A stretch of 64,000 nt of DNA from an uncultured Spirochaetaceae bacterium (GTDB taxonomy: Bacteria; Spirochaetota; Spirochaetia; Treponematales; Treponemataceae), in contig CADCLG010000002.1 of the NCBI GenBank assembly GCA_902802305.1, positions 1-64,000 on the forward strand, in the 5' to 3' direction. The notes below the pieces were generated by a model that was given only the letters and a program-made list of their open reading frames with translations, was not told where the DNA came from and searched no databases. Positions within the stretch are counted from its first letter, which is position 1. Each line of letters starts with the position of its first letter. Shown here piece by piece: positions 34,851 to 43,607 of the stretch. The position numbers and the translations under genes were made by a program.

Positions 34851-36353
34851 ATGAGCGCTATGAATAGATTTAAAATTTCATTCAAAAAGAGACTTTTTCT
34901 CGTTTCAACTGTAGCTATTACACTTTTTTTCAATTCATCTTGTTTTGCAGCTTCCAGGCAGGATGAAAAAGCTTCTGCCTTTCAATATATGAAAAAACTT
35001 AATTCTGTTTTTGATTTTGTTTTACAGAATTATGTTGATGAAATTGATCCAAAGATTTTATATGAAGGCGCAATAAAAGGTATGCTGGATTCGATTGGCG
35101 ATCCTTATACGCTTTATCTTGACCCTAATGCAATGCGTGATTTGAATGATACTACAGCGGGCTCTTTTGGTGGTATTGGTCTTTCTATAACAAAGGCACT
35201 TGAATCTACTCCGGAAAAACCTGCTTATGTAGAAGTCGCTTCCCCAATGGAAGACACTCCAGGCGCAAAGGCTGGCATTCAGGCGGGAGATTATATTGTT
35301 GCGATTGACGGAACTCCAACTCCAGACCTTACCATGAACGAAGCTTTGGGAAAACTTCGCGGCGAGGTTGGTACGCCTGTCACACTTTCTATTCTTCGCG
35401 GAACAAATATGCGTTTTGATGTAAAAATCATTCGCGCGCTGATTGAGGTTCCAACTGCAAAATATGGAATGATTGAAGATAGTTCGATTGGTTATGTTAG
35501 ACTGATTGAATTTACTCCTGAGACGCCTAATCGGCTGCAGGACGCGCTCAATTTCTTTGAAGAAAATAATTACACAGGAATGATTATTGACTTGCGCGAT
35601 AATCCGGGCGGACTTATAACAAGTGTTGCTGATGTTGCAGATAAATTTATTGATGAAGGTGTGATTGTTTCTACCAAGAGCCGACTTGCTTTTGAAAATC
35701 AGGAATTTACTTCGACTGCGGCAAAAACAACTGTAAAAAAGAACCTTCCGATTGTAGTTCTTATAAATCGTGGTTCAGCAAGTGCTTCCGAGATTCTTTC
35801 CGGGGCTTTGAAGGATTATCATCTGGCTTATCTTGTTGGTGAGCGCACTTACGGAAAAGGTTCGGTTCAGCAAGTAATTCCATTGAGCAATATTGATGGA
35901 ATGAAAATCACAATGGCCCGTTATTATACGCCAAGTGATGTAAATATTGATAAAATTGGTATTCCGCCTGATTTGGAAATCAAAAATCTTGAAAAAATGA
36001 CTCCAGAGGAAGAAGAAATTTACGTAAAATTAGTAAATTCCAATCTTATTTCTACTCTTGTAGAAAAAAATCCAAATTTGAGTGAAGGGGCAATCGCTCT
36101 AGAAGCCGAAAAAATCGCTAAAGAATATCCGCTGGATTTGCGCCTGTTGCGACGTATGATTCGTATTCAGGTTCAGAGAACTAAAGCTAATGTTCTTTAT
36201 GATTTGGATTTTGATTTGCAGCTTAATGAAGCATTAAAAATTGTAAAAAGCAAGGATTTTGACGCTTTAATTAAAAATACAAAAACCTTGAAGGAGCTTC
36301 AGGAAGCTGTAGAAGATTCTGCAATAGACGCTTCAAAACAGGCTGCGGAATAA
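34851..36353 (+). CDS. ctpA: C-terminal processing peptidase (S41, CtpA/Prc family)
   Basis: A 500-residue exported protease with a signal anchor (RLFLVSTVAITLFFNSSCFA), a PDZ domain (about 100-190: GGIGLSITK, GAKAGIQAGDYIVAIDGTP) and an S41 catalytic domain. The Ser-Lys dyad is seen in NRGSASASEILSGAL and YGKGSVQQV. It trims periplasmic proteins near the C-terminus. The ~110 residues after the core are helical and charged. It is the first gene of a long co-directional run reaching 41.8 kb. Confidence 0.93.
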   Translation: MSAMNRFKISFKKRLFLVSTVAITLFFNSSCFAASRQDEKASAFQYMKKLNSVFDFVLQNYVDEIDPKILYEGAIKGMLDSIGDPYTLYLDPNAMRDLNDTTAGSFGGIGLSITKALESTPEKPAYVEVASPMEDTPGAKAGIQAGDYIVAIDGTPTPDLTMNEALGKLRGEVGTPVTLSILRGTNMRFDVKIIRALIEVPTAKYGMIEDSSIGYVRLIEFTPETPNRLQDALNFFEENNYTGMIIDLRDNPGGLITSVADVADKFIDEGVIVSTKSRLAFENQEFTSTAAKTTVKKNLPIVVLINRGSASASEILSGALKDYHLAYLVGERTYGKGSVQQVIPLSNIDGMKITMARYYTPSDVNIDKIGIPPDLEIKNLEKMTPEEEEIYVKLVNSNLISTLVEKNPNLSEGAIALEAEKIAKEYPLDLRLLRRMIRIQVQRTKANVLYDLDFDLQLNEALKIVKSKDFDALIKNTKTLKELQEAVEDSAIDASKQAAE

Positions 36354-36372
36354 ATTCAGTAGATGAGAGCAA

Positions 36373-37188
36373 ATGCGACAGTTAATTTTAGATAAAATGC
36401 CGGATAAAAAAGGCATTGTCAGTGTAGAAGGCAGCGATTTTAAATACCTGCGGCAGGTTTTGCGGGTAAAAAGCGGCGATATGATAAATTTGCGGCTTTT
36501 GGATGGAACTTTGCAAAATTCTACGGTTGCTGCGGTTAATGACAAATCTAAAAAAATTCTTTTGCAGATATGCGCTAATGCTTCTTCCAGTGCTTCTGTT
36601 GGTTCTGTAACGCGTGGAACTGTAACCCGTGGTGTTCAGGCGGATGAAATTCAGTCAGAAGTTGCTTACTTGTCTCAGGAATACATCCTTTTCCAGTTTA
36701 TTCCCAAGCCTCAGAAATTTGAGCAGATTGTACGACAGGCAACGGAATGTGGGGTAAAAACTATTGTTCCGGTAATCGGCGAATATTCCGAAAAAAGCAG
36801 CCTCTTGGCTTTGCAGGGAAATAAAAAGGACAGGCTTGAAAAGATAATTCGTGAAGCGCGTCAGCAGAGTGGATCGCCGGTTGAGACGGTAGTTACAGAA
36901 GCGATGACCTTGGGTGAGGCGCTCGGGCGGTACGAGAGGGATGTCGCTTTTGTTTTGTATGAGCGGCAGGTGGAGGAAGGGACTTCAACTGCTGAATTAC
37001 TCAAAACAAATCCTCATGCAAAAAAAATTGGAATTGCCTGCGGGTGTGAAGGTGGAATCAGCCCGAATGAAATTGAACTTTTGACAAAAAAAGGTCTTTT
37101 TATTCCAGTACATTTTTCCGTAAATATATTAAGGTGTGAAACAGCAGCTTTATATGGCATTGCCGCTGTCCAGGTTGCCCGAAGTTAA
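36373..37188 (+). CDS. rsmE: 16S rRNA m3U1498 methyltransferase
   Basis: A 271-residue RsmE: an N-terminal PUA-like RNA-binding part (KYLRQVLRVKSGDMINLRLLDG) and a SPOUT/knot domain with IPKPQKFEQIVRQATECGV, IIREARQQS, and the SAM knot GCEGGISPNEIELL followed by NILRCETAAL. The usual GPEGG is GCEGG here, a mild substitution. It methylates U1498 in 16S rRNA. It is 19 nt after ctpA and likely cotranscribed. Confidence 0.93.
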   Translation: MRQLILDKMPDKKGIVSVEGSDFKYLRQVLRVKSGDMINLRLLDGTLQNSTVAAVNDKSKKILLQICANASSSASVGSVTRGTVTRGVQADEIQSEVAYLSQEYILFQFIPKPQKFEQIVRQATECGVKTIVPVIGEYSEKSSLLALQGNKKDRLEKIIREARQQSGSPVETVVTEAMTLGEALGRYERDVAFVLYERQVEEGTSTAELLKTNPHAKKIGIACGCEGGISPNEIELLTKKGLFIPVHFSVNILRCETAALYGIAAVQVARS

Positions 37189-37213
37189 TAAAATCAAAAA
37201 AAAGGAATTAAAC

Positions 37214-37951
37214 ATGGCGATTGAAAGAATTAATTTAATTGGTGTACCAGTTGATATTTGCCAGCCCGAAAATCTTGAAAACGAAATCCTGGAGATTCTC
37301 GCAAAACCGGGAACAAAGCAGATTATTTTTCTTTCAATTTGGGATTTATTAAAAGCCCGCCGCCGTGGAGATTTTGCAGACTGCATTAAAAGTGCCGATT
37401 TAATTCTTCCAATTTCAAAAAGCATATTAAAAGGCGCCCGTTTTCTTAAAAAGAATGTGCCAGTTCGCTACAACCCCTTCAAAGCTATAATACAAATCCT
37501 TACAATCCTTGATTCTCATTACAAAAGTCTTTACATGCTGGGCTCACACGCAAAAACCCTGCAAAAAGCAACTGCAAATGTCCGCGATACTTTCCCAAAC
37601 TTAAAAATCGTTGGCCGTTATGTAGGATATTTTTCAAAAGAAATAGAAGGCGATATAGTTCAGGCAATTTTTAAAGCCCAGCCGTCTTTAGTTTTAATAA
37701 GCGATGGTATCAAAGAAAAAAACTGTTGGGCCTATCGCCGCCGAAACCGCTTTTCTTCAAGCATATTCCTTTATTACCGCGATGTGTTCGGTATCTTTTC
37801 TGAACGCGTAAAACGCATAAAGGAAAAAACCTTCGACAAAGGAAACGAAATTTTCGTAGAAATTCTTCACAATCCCTTCAAAATTTTCCTGATTTTCCCA
37901 TTTTTAAAGTATAAGTTTATTCTGCTTTGGTATAGAATATTTAAAAAGTAG
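37214..37951 (+). CDS. WecG/TagA/CpsF-family glycosyltransferase
   Basis: The protein is 245 residues from the ATG at 37214, which has AAGGA 8 nt upstream; the frame extends 26 codons into rsmE but without a matching site. VDICQPENLENEILEIL, ADLILPISKSILKGARFL and SLYMLGSHAKTLQKA match the WecG/TagA fold, which uses UDP-ManNAc or related donors. The substrate-binding PDGxG region is replaced by LILPIS. The C-terminus has a basic membrane-associating tail. It may act downstream of the WecA-like enzyme at 4.9 kb. Confidence 0.8.
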   Translation: MAIERINLIGVPVDICQPENLENEILEILAKPGTKQIIFLSIWDLLKARRRGDFADCIKSADLILPISKSILKGARFLKKNVPVRYNPFKAIIQILTILDSHYKSLYMLGSHAKTLQKATANVRDTFPNLKIVGRYVGYFSKEIEGDIVQAIFKAQPSLVLISDGIKEKNCWAYRRRNRFSSSIFLYYRDVFGIFSERVKRIKEKTFDKGNEIFVEILHNPFKIFLIFPFLKYKFILLWYRIFKK

Positions 37952-37988
37952 GAGAATTAAGTAAAATTTTAAAAAGTTTGGAGAAAAC

Positions 37989-39152
37989 ATGACGTCAGAA
38001 TTCTATTCTAAAGCACTGCTTGTTTCTTCACGGCAGGACGTTATTGTCTATTGTAAGCGGAATTTACCAGAATCTCTTCAGATTGAAGTTACCCCAGATT
38101 TATCAAATTGTAATTTAAACCTTTATCCAATCATTTTGTATGATGCATCCTCTGCGGCTCCAAATGAAAGCAACTGTCTTCTGGACATAAACAACAAACT
38201 CAATCCAAAAATCCAGAAAGTTGTATTCCTGATTTCAAATACAGTCTCTGACAAATTGCGCAACAATATTTTTTCAATCACTAAAAATATAATTCCTTAT
38301 CCCTGCAATCCAAGAATTTTCAAAAACATCATAAATTATATTGTTTATGAAAATAAAGATGAAAGTTACAGCAGAAGAAGCGTACTACCTGTTTATGGAA
38401 ATATAAGCAAAGAAGAAGAAATCATCAAACAGACTATTCTCGGTGATTCCGATGCAATGAAAAATGTCCGTAATCGAATTATCTGCTATTCACAAAATGA
38501 TAATCCTGTCCTATTACTTGGAGAAAGCGGAACCGGCAAAACCACAACAGCTGAATTTATTCATCTTCTTTCATCAAGAAACAAAAAACCTTATATTCCA
38601 ATCAACTGCTCGAATATTGTAGGTCATTTTGCAGACACCTCCCTTTTTGGAACCGAAGACGGAGCTTTTACAGATGCAAAAGTAACAAAAGGATTTGTTC
38701 AAAATGCAGAAGGCGGCACTCTTTTTATTGATGAAATAGGATTAGCCAGTCTTGAATTACAATCAAAGCTTTATATGTTCATCGATTCAGGCCTTATATA
38801 CAGCGTAGGAAGCTCAACTCCCAAAAAAGTAGACACCCGTCTTATTTTTGCAACAAACGACAATCTTGAAGAAAAGATGAAAAAAGGCCTGTTCCGAAAA
38901 GAATTATTTTACAGAATATTTGCAAACGTAATCATAATCCCGCCCCTTCGTGAACACCGCTGCGACATAGCAATAATTGCACAAAACCTTGCAGAAAAGA
39001 ACAAAAAATATTTCTCACCTACAGCCCTTCGTAAACTGGAAGACTATTCCTGGCCAGGCAATGTCCGTCAGCTTCAAAATTGCGTAAATCGTGCAGTTGC
39101 AATCAATAAAAATGAACAAATCACAGAAGACAGCATTTTCTTTGGAATATAA
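37989..39152 (+). CDS. Sigma-54-activator-like AAA+ protein without DNA-binding domain
   Basis: A 387-residue protein with an N-terminal ~120-residue region of receiver-like character that lacks an obvious phospho-acceptor motif, then an NtrC-type AAA+ domain: Walker A GESGTGKT (178-185), Walker B TLFIDEI, FRKELFYRI and WPGNVRQLQN. The sigma-54 contact loop reads GAFTDA (225-230) rather than GAFTGA. The protein ends just after the AAA+ lid, with no Fis-type helix-turn-helix. It probably cannot act as a standard enhancer-binding protein. GGAG precedes the ATG. It sits among envelope genes. Confidence 0.85.
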   Translation: MTSEFYSKALLVSSRQDVIVYCKRNLPESLQIEVTPDLSNCNLNLYPIILYDASSAAPNESNCLLDINNKLNPKIQKVVFLISNTVSDKLRNNIFSITKNIIPYPCNPRIFKNIINYIVYENKDESYSRRSVLPVYGNISKEEEIIKQTILGDSDAMKNVRNRIICYSQNDNPVLLLGESGTGKTTTAEFIHLLSSRNKKPYIPINCSNIVGHFADTSLFGTEDGAFTDAKVTKGFVQNAEGGTLFIDEIGLASLELQSKLYMFIDSGLIYSVGSSTPKKVDTRLIFATNDNLEEKMKKGLFRKELFYRIFANVIIIPPLREHRCDIAIIAQNLAEKNKKYFSPTALRKLEDYSWPGNVRQLQNCVNRAVAINKNEQITEDSIFFGI

Positions 39153-39198
39153 TTGGATTATGAGTTATAATACAGTATGGCATTAAATTAGAGGTATT

Positions 39199-40485
39199 AT
39201 GAGTAAAGAAACAAAAAAATCTACCCCCAAAAAGGGAAATAAAACGAAAAAAAAGATTAATAAGGCAGCCCTGATAATAATTCTATCCATTATGATAATT
39301 GGAATTGGAGCAGGAATTGCAGCAGGTCTTTACATCCAAAAAGAAAAATCCAAAAATCTTGATGTAGCATTTTATAAGCTTTCCGATTTAGTAAAAAAAG
39401 AACTGGAAAACTATGTTTCACAATCTTATGACGGAAAAATTACCTTCACCGATATTTCCGAAGAACAATTTGACGCCAGAAAAATAGCAAAAAAATACGA
39501 TTTGTTTTTCTCATGGAATGGTTCAGCAGTAAGTAAACTTGAAAAATATTCAGAGCCACTTCCTGAAGGAATTACATCTCAAATGCCAACATCCCTAAGG
39601 CGAAAAGCAGAAAAAGCCCTTCCTATAATCATTGACCATTATGAGTTTGATTATTACCGAAAAGCAAAAACAGATGCCGGGCTGGATTTTCCACAAAACA
39701 TTGTTGAACTTGAATCCTACCTAAAAAAAATGCGCAGCTATACTTTTACTCCATTCTTCTGTGCCGGTGGAAATGATGACACACTGCTTGCCCTTATCGG
39801 AGGATTTGTAGAAGCCTTTGGAGGAACAGCCAGCTATAATGAACTCATCAGCAACTTTACAAAACGCCCTTCCCTTGCCCAAACCCTGGATTTTGAACTC
39901 TCAAAAAGTGGAAAAAAACAGGATTCCTTCACCTTGCGGGCTATTCTGGACATGCTTCGTAACTGGCAGGAAGAAGGATTAGTTCATCCAAACTGGTACA
40001 GGGGAACTCAAGTTGACGTAGAAGCCTTTATGGACGTAAAACAAATTGCCATTTTATTTACACCACTTTCTATTCATAGAACCATGCCATACAAAAATGT
40101 CACAGAAATGGACGTAGACAGAATGCCGGTATTCTCTGTTGATATTTCTCACGGAGTAATTGCACCAACAGTTGTTGCCGTAAAATTGACCAATCAAAAA
40201 TTATTTGATAATGCCCTTTATATTTTTGCAGAAGACACTACGCAGGAAGCACTCTGCCAAAAAATAAAGCTAGGACCAGTAAACAGAAGCTCCAAGGTTT
40301 ATGACCGCCAGTCAAGCGATGTAAGATTTTTAGTTGCAGCCTGTAGAGACGGAGCACTTCCACCTTTTGGAGATGCAGTTTTCCAGACAAATGAAACTGC
40401 AAAACATAAAGTTGCAGAAGAAATAAGAAATTACCTTAAAAATGGTCCAACTGGTGTATACCGAGTAACATCTACAACAAAATAA
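39199..40485 (+). CDS. Membrane-anchored solute-binding-protein-like protein
   Basis: The 428-residue product starts with a very basic stretch (about 25 residues, rich in Lys) followed by one transmembrane helix (AALIIILSIMIIGIGAGIAAGLYI), so it is anchored with the bulk outside. The rest resembles family 1 extracellular binding proteins (FPQNIVELESYLKKM, ALIGGFVEAFGGT, NPYKNV-like segments) but has no lipobox and no transporter genes nearby. It might be a sensor or a scaffold rather than a transport component. Confidence 0.65.
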   Translation: MSKETKKSTPKKGNKTKKKINKAALIIILSIMIIGIGAGIAAGLYIQKEKSKNLDVAFYKLSDLVKKELENYVSQSYDGKITFTDISEEQFDARKIAKKYDLFFSWNGSAVSKLEKYSEPLPEGITSQMPTSLRRKAEKALPIIIDHYEFDYYRKAKTDAGLDFPQNIVELESYLKKMRSYTFTPFFCAGGNDDTLLALIGGFVEAFGGTASYNELISNFTKRPSLAQTLDFELSKSGKKQDSFTLRAILDMLRNWQEEGLVHPNWYRGTQVDVEAFMDVKQIAILFTPLSIHRTMPYKNVTEMDVDRMPVFSVDISHGVIAPTVVAVKLTNQKLFDNALYIFAEDTTQEALCQKIKLGPVNRSSKVYDRQSSDVRFLVAACRDGALPPFGDAVFQTNETAKHKVAEEIRNYLKNGPTGVYRVTSTTK

Positions 40486-40493
40486 GGATTTAT

Positions 40494-40976
40494 ATGGATA
40501 CAAGTTTATTACTAACAATCATAGCAGGTATTCTGCTGGCAGTCGGATTTCTTGGAACCTTTATTCCTGTTTTACCGGGAGCTCCTTTAGCATGGCTGGG
40601 GTTGCTTGTTTCCTATTTTTCTTCCTACAATAAGATTTCGATAATCTGCCTGATAATAACGGGAGTAGTTGCCCTTGTAGTTTCTATTTTAGATAACATT
40701 CTGCCGGTTTACATGACCAATAAAAGAGGTGGCAGCAAGGCAGCTACAACCGGTTCCACAATCGGACTTATAATAGGATTTTTTGTCGGACCACCAGGAA
40801 TTATTTTCGGGCCATTTTTAGGTGCTTTAATAGGTGAATTAATCAGTACATCTGGAGATTTCAAAGCATCTGTAAAATCAGCATGGGGAGCATTTTTAGG
40901 CTTTTTGTGCGGTGTAGGAATAAAAATGGCTGCGGTAATGGTTTTTATATGGATTTTCATTATCTCCTTCCGATAA
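40494..40976 (+). CDS. DUF456 family membrane protein
   Basis: A 160-residue protein with about four helices. GFLGTFIPVLPGAPLAWLGL near the start and KAATTGSTIGLIIGFFVGPPGIIFGPFLGALIGEL are the hallmarks of DUF456. Function is unknown. AAGGA precedes the ATG, 8 nt after the previous stop, so it is in the same operon. Confidence 0.85.
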   Translation: MDTSLLLTIIAGILLAVGFLGTFIPVLPGAPLAWLGLLVSYFSSYNKISIICLIITGVVALVVSILDNILPVYMTNKRGGSKAATTGSTIGLIIGFFVGPPGIIFGPFLGALIGELISTSGDFKASVKSAWGAFLGFLCGVGIKMAAVMVFIWIFIISFR

Positions 40977-41022
40977 TTCCAGCAAGCACCACACACCACC
41001 CATACACACGGAGTTAAAAAAA

Positions 41023-41802
41023 ATGAATCTTAAAAATATAGTCATTATCCTTGACCACCCGGACGAAAGCCGCAATATCGGGGCAGTCTGTCGGGCAATG
41101 GCAAATAATGATATTAAAGAGCTTAGAATTGTCGGCAATCGTGATGATTACGACATCGAACACATTCACGTTCTTGCAATCCATGCAGGTTATATTTTTG
41201 ATAATGCGCACTTCTATAATTCAATAATAGAAGCAACAAAAGATTGCAGCATAAGCGCCGGAACTACCCGCCGTCGTGGAAAAAAACGCGGTAAACTTTA
41301 TCTCCCAGAAGAGTTTGCCCAAAAAGCCTCAGAAATAACAGGCACTGAAACAAGAAACACAGATTCAAAAGTTGCCGTAATCTTTGGCAATGAGCGCACT
41401 GGCCTTACCGACGACCAGCTTTCACAATGTACAGTTGGCGTTACAATTCCTTCAAGTGATGATTTTGGCTCTCTGAATCTTTCCCATGCAGTTCAAATTA
41501 TCTGCTATCATCTTTTCCGCGAAAATCTTGCTGCCCATAACAAGGCCGTAAAAAGCTACCAATCCCTTTCTCTGGAACGCATAGATTCAACCGTAAAAAC
41601 AATTACAGATAATCTTAAAGAAATTGGTTTTTTCAAAATGCCAGGAAGGGAAGAAATGGAAAACTTCTGGCGCAGTATTCTCTCACGTGCCAGCATGTCC
41701 GAAAGTGAGGTTCAGTATCTGGAAAAAATCTTCAGCAAAATCAGTGGCCTCAACAAAAAAACTCACGAGAAAAATCCCAAAAAAAATCCCGAAAAAATCT
41801 GA
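41023..41802 (+). CDS. TrmJ/SpoU-family RNA 2'-O-methyltransferase
   Basis: A 259-residue SPOUT enzyme: motif 1 ESRNIGAVCRAMANN, motif 2 VAVIFGNERTGLTDDQL and motif 3 IPSSDDFGSLNLSHAVQIICY. The motif set and ~80-residue C-terminal helical region fit TrmJ (tRNA position 32) best, but other SpoU enzymes are possible. The C-terminus ends in a Lys/Pro/Asn tail. GGAG precedes the ATG. It is last in the 34.9-41.8 kb run. Confidence 0.85.
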   Translation: MNLKNIVIILDHPDESRNIGAVCRAMANNDIKELRIVGNRDDYDIEHIHVLAIHAGYIFDNAHFYNSIIEATKDCSISAGTTRRRGKKRGKLYLPEEFAQKASEITGTETRNTDSKVAVIFGNERTGLTDDQLSQCTVGVTIPSSDDFGSLNLSHAVQIICYHLFRENLAAHNKAVKSYQSLSLERIDSTVKTITDNLKEIGFFKMPGREEMENFWRSILSRASMSESEVQYLEKIFSKISGLNKKTHEKNPKKNPEKI

Positions 41803-41826
41803 TTTATAAAAATTAACATTCTGTGT

Positions 41827-41832
41827 TATAAT
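41827..41832 (+). promoter_or_regulatory. Candidate -10 box of the GH10 xylanase gene
   Basis: TATAAT at 41827-41832, 44 nt before the ATG at 41877. The -35 region (TTATAA, 41804-41809) is weak. The GGAGG ribosome-binding site lies at 41868-41872. Confidence 0.5.
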
Positions 41833-41876
41833 TTCTCTTTAAGATTGTTTTACAGTTGAAATATTCTGGAGGTTTT

Positions 41877-43574
41877 ATGAAAAAAATATCTGTTATCCTT
41901 TTTTCACTTTTTATTTCTATTTCTGCAATTTATGCGGCTCCCAAAAATGCAAATATTAGAGACAACGGAGACGGCTCAGTAAATATTCTTAATGTCGATA
42001 AAGATGCTTCTGTTAAGTTCAAGCAGAAGGTTGATGGTTTTGACAATGTTACAGTCATAACAGGCAGTAAGGTAAAAAAGAACAATCCTGTTACAGTTGA
42101 TTTATCCGCATTCGGCAATCAGGAAGTTTATCTCAACTTCAGCTGCGATATAAAAATTGTTGACAGCCAGAAAGGAACAAATGAAATCAGCTGGGTAATT
42201 AATGATATGAATGCCGGTTTTCCAGAAGTTGCCTACAAAAAGGTAAAATCTGATGAATGGACCAGTCTCAAGGGTGATCTTGCAATCCCTCTTGGCGAAA
42301 ACAAATCCCTCTATATTTCAGGTTCAGGACTTACAAAAGAAAATCTTGTTTTTTATATCAAAAACCTTCAAATTAAACTTACTGGTGACGGAGTAAGTGC
42401 AGCAAAAGCCGCTCCAGTAAACTGGTCTCAAGCCCCTAGTCTCTATGAAGCCTACAAGGATTATTTTGATTACTTTGGATTAGCCTGCGAATACCGTGCA
42501 GACTTGAAAAATCCTGAAGTTCAGGAAAATCTTCCAAAAATAGTAAATTACATCACACTTGGCAACGAGTTCAAACCGGACTTTATCTTTAACTGGCAGA
42601 AACCATCCAACCTTGAAGATTTTCTTGCAGAAGACGGAAATACCTACAAAGTTCCAATGGGAATGCCAAGCTTTGGTTCAGCAAAAGAGATTTTATTCCT
42701 TGCAAGTCAGATGGGAGTAAAAATCCGCGGACACGTTCTGGTATGGCATTCTCAAACACCAAAATGGTTCTTTAAAGTTGATTATAACGAAAAAAATGAT
42801 TATGTAGACAAGGCAACCATGAATGCACGCTTGGAATGGTATATAAAATCCGTAATGAATTATGTCTATGATTTTGAAAAGAAAATTGGTTGTAAAGAAC
42901 ATATTGTTACAATGTGGGATGTTGTAAACGAAGCAGTTGCAGACAATGCAGGAAGTCAAAAGTGGCTCAGACAGGATAGCGACTGGTTCCGTGTTTATGG
43001 CAGCGAAGAGTTTATTATCAATGCTTTCCGTTATGCAAACACTTATGCGCCAAAAGATGTTCTTTTAATTTATAATGATTACAATTGCTACAACCCAGGA
43101 AAATGCAATGCCATCTGCAATCTTGTTGAGCAAATTAAGGCTACCCCAGATGCAAGAATAAATGCAGTAGGAATGCAGTCTCACGTATCTATGACTTCTC
43201 CTAAAGTTACCGGTACCAATTCTTTTGAAGATGCAGTTAAAAAGTTCCTTGAGCATGATGTAGATGTTCAGATAACTGAATTGGATATTGCAAACGGTTC
43301 AAAGCCATACAGTTCAGTAATGTTAAAGTCAAAATATAAAGAATACTTTAAAATGTTCCTTGCCAACCGCAAAACAGAAGATAAACACGGAATCATGGGT
43401 GTTACAATCTGGGGTCTTTCTGATGCCGGCACCTGGCTGGATGATATGGATCAGTATAAAGGCCATAAACAATATCCACTTTTGCTGGATGAAGAATATA
43501 ATCTTAAACCTGCATATTATGGTGTTCTTGAAGCAGCAGAATCCTATGCTGAATCCTTAGAATCATCAAAATAA
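41877..43574 (+). CDS. Secreted GH10 endo-beta-1,4-xylanase with N-terminal CBM22-like domain
   Basis: A 565-residue enzyme with a signal peptide (KKISVILFSLFISISAIYA). Residues ~25-172 form a beta-sandwich similar to CBM22 xylan-binding modules. The GH10 barrel spans about 185-560: acid/base Glu352 in MWDVVNEAV, nucleophile Glu468 in VQITELDIA, and HVLVWHSQTPKWF in the family position. It should hydrolyse xylan backbones. The ATG at 41877 has GGAGG 4 nt upstream; an in-frame TTG further up is rejected. No xylan transport genes are near, and it does not carry the 26-bp motif found in the glucan locus. Confidence 0.95.
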   Translation: MKKISVILFSLFISISAIYAAPKNANIRDNGDGSVNILNVDKDASVKFKQKVDGFDNVTVITGSKVKKNNPVTVDLSAFGNQEVYLNFSCDIKIVDSQKGTNEISWVINDMNAGFPEVAYKKVKSDEWTSLKGDLAIPLGENKSLYISGSGLTKENLVFYIKNLQIKLTGDGVSAAKAAPVNWSQAPSLYEAYKDYFDYFGLACEYRADLKNPEVQENLPKIVNYITLGNEFKPDFIFNWQKPSNLEDFLAEDGNTYKVPMGMPSFGSAKEILFLASQMGVKIRGHVLVWHSQTPKWFFKVDYNEKNDYVDKATMNARLEWYIKSVMNYVYDFEKKIGCKEHIVTMWDVVNEAVADNAGSQKWLRQDSDWFRVYGSEEFIINAFRYANTYAPKDVLLIYNDYNCYNPGKCNAICNLVEQIKATPDARINAVGMQSHVSMTSPKVTGTNSFEDAVKKFLEHDVDVQITELDIANGSKPYSSVMLKSKYKEYFKMFLANRKTEDKHGIMGVTIWGLSDAGTWLDDMDQYKGHKQYPLLLDEEYNLKPAYYGVLEAAESYAESLESSK

Positions 43575-43607
43575 ACAATAATAAAAAGTATAAAAGGTCT
43601 ATAAAAA

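Noticed and set aside
37125..37140. AAGGTGT inside rsmE
   Set aside because: Lies in coding sequence of a conserved motif (NILRCE) and lacks the flanking blocks.
40977..41022. CA-rich stretch upstream of the TrmJ-like gene
   Set aside because: Only a short biased spacer with no repeat unit or structure; nothing to support a function.
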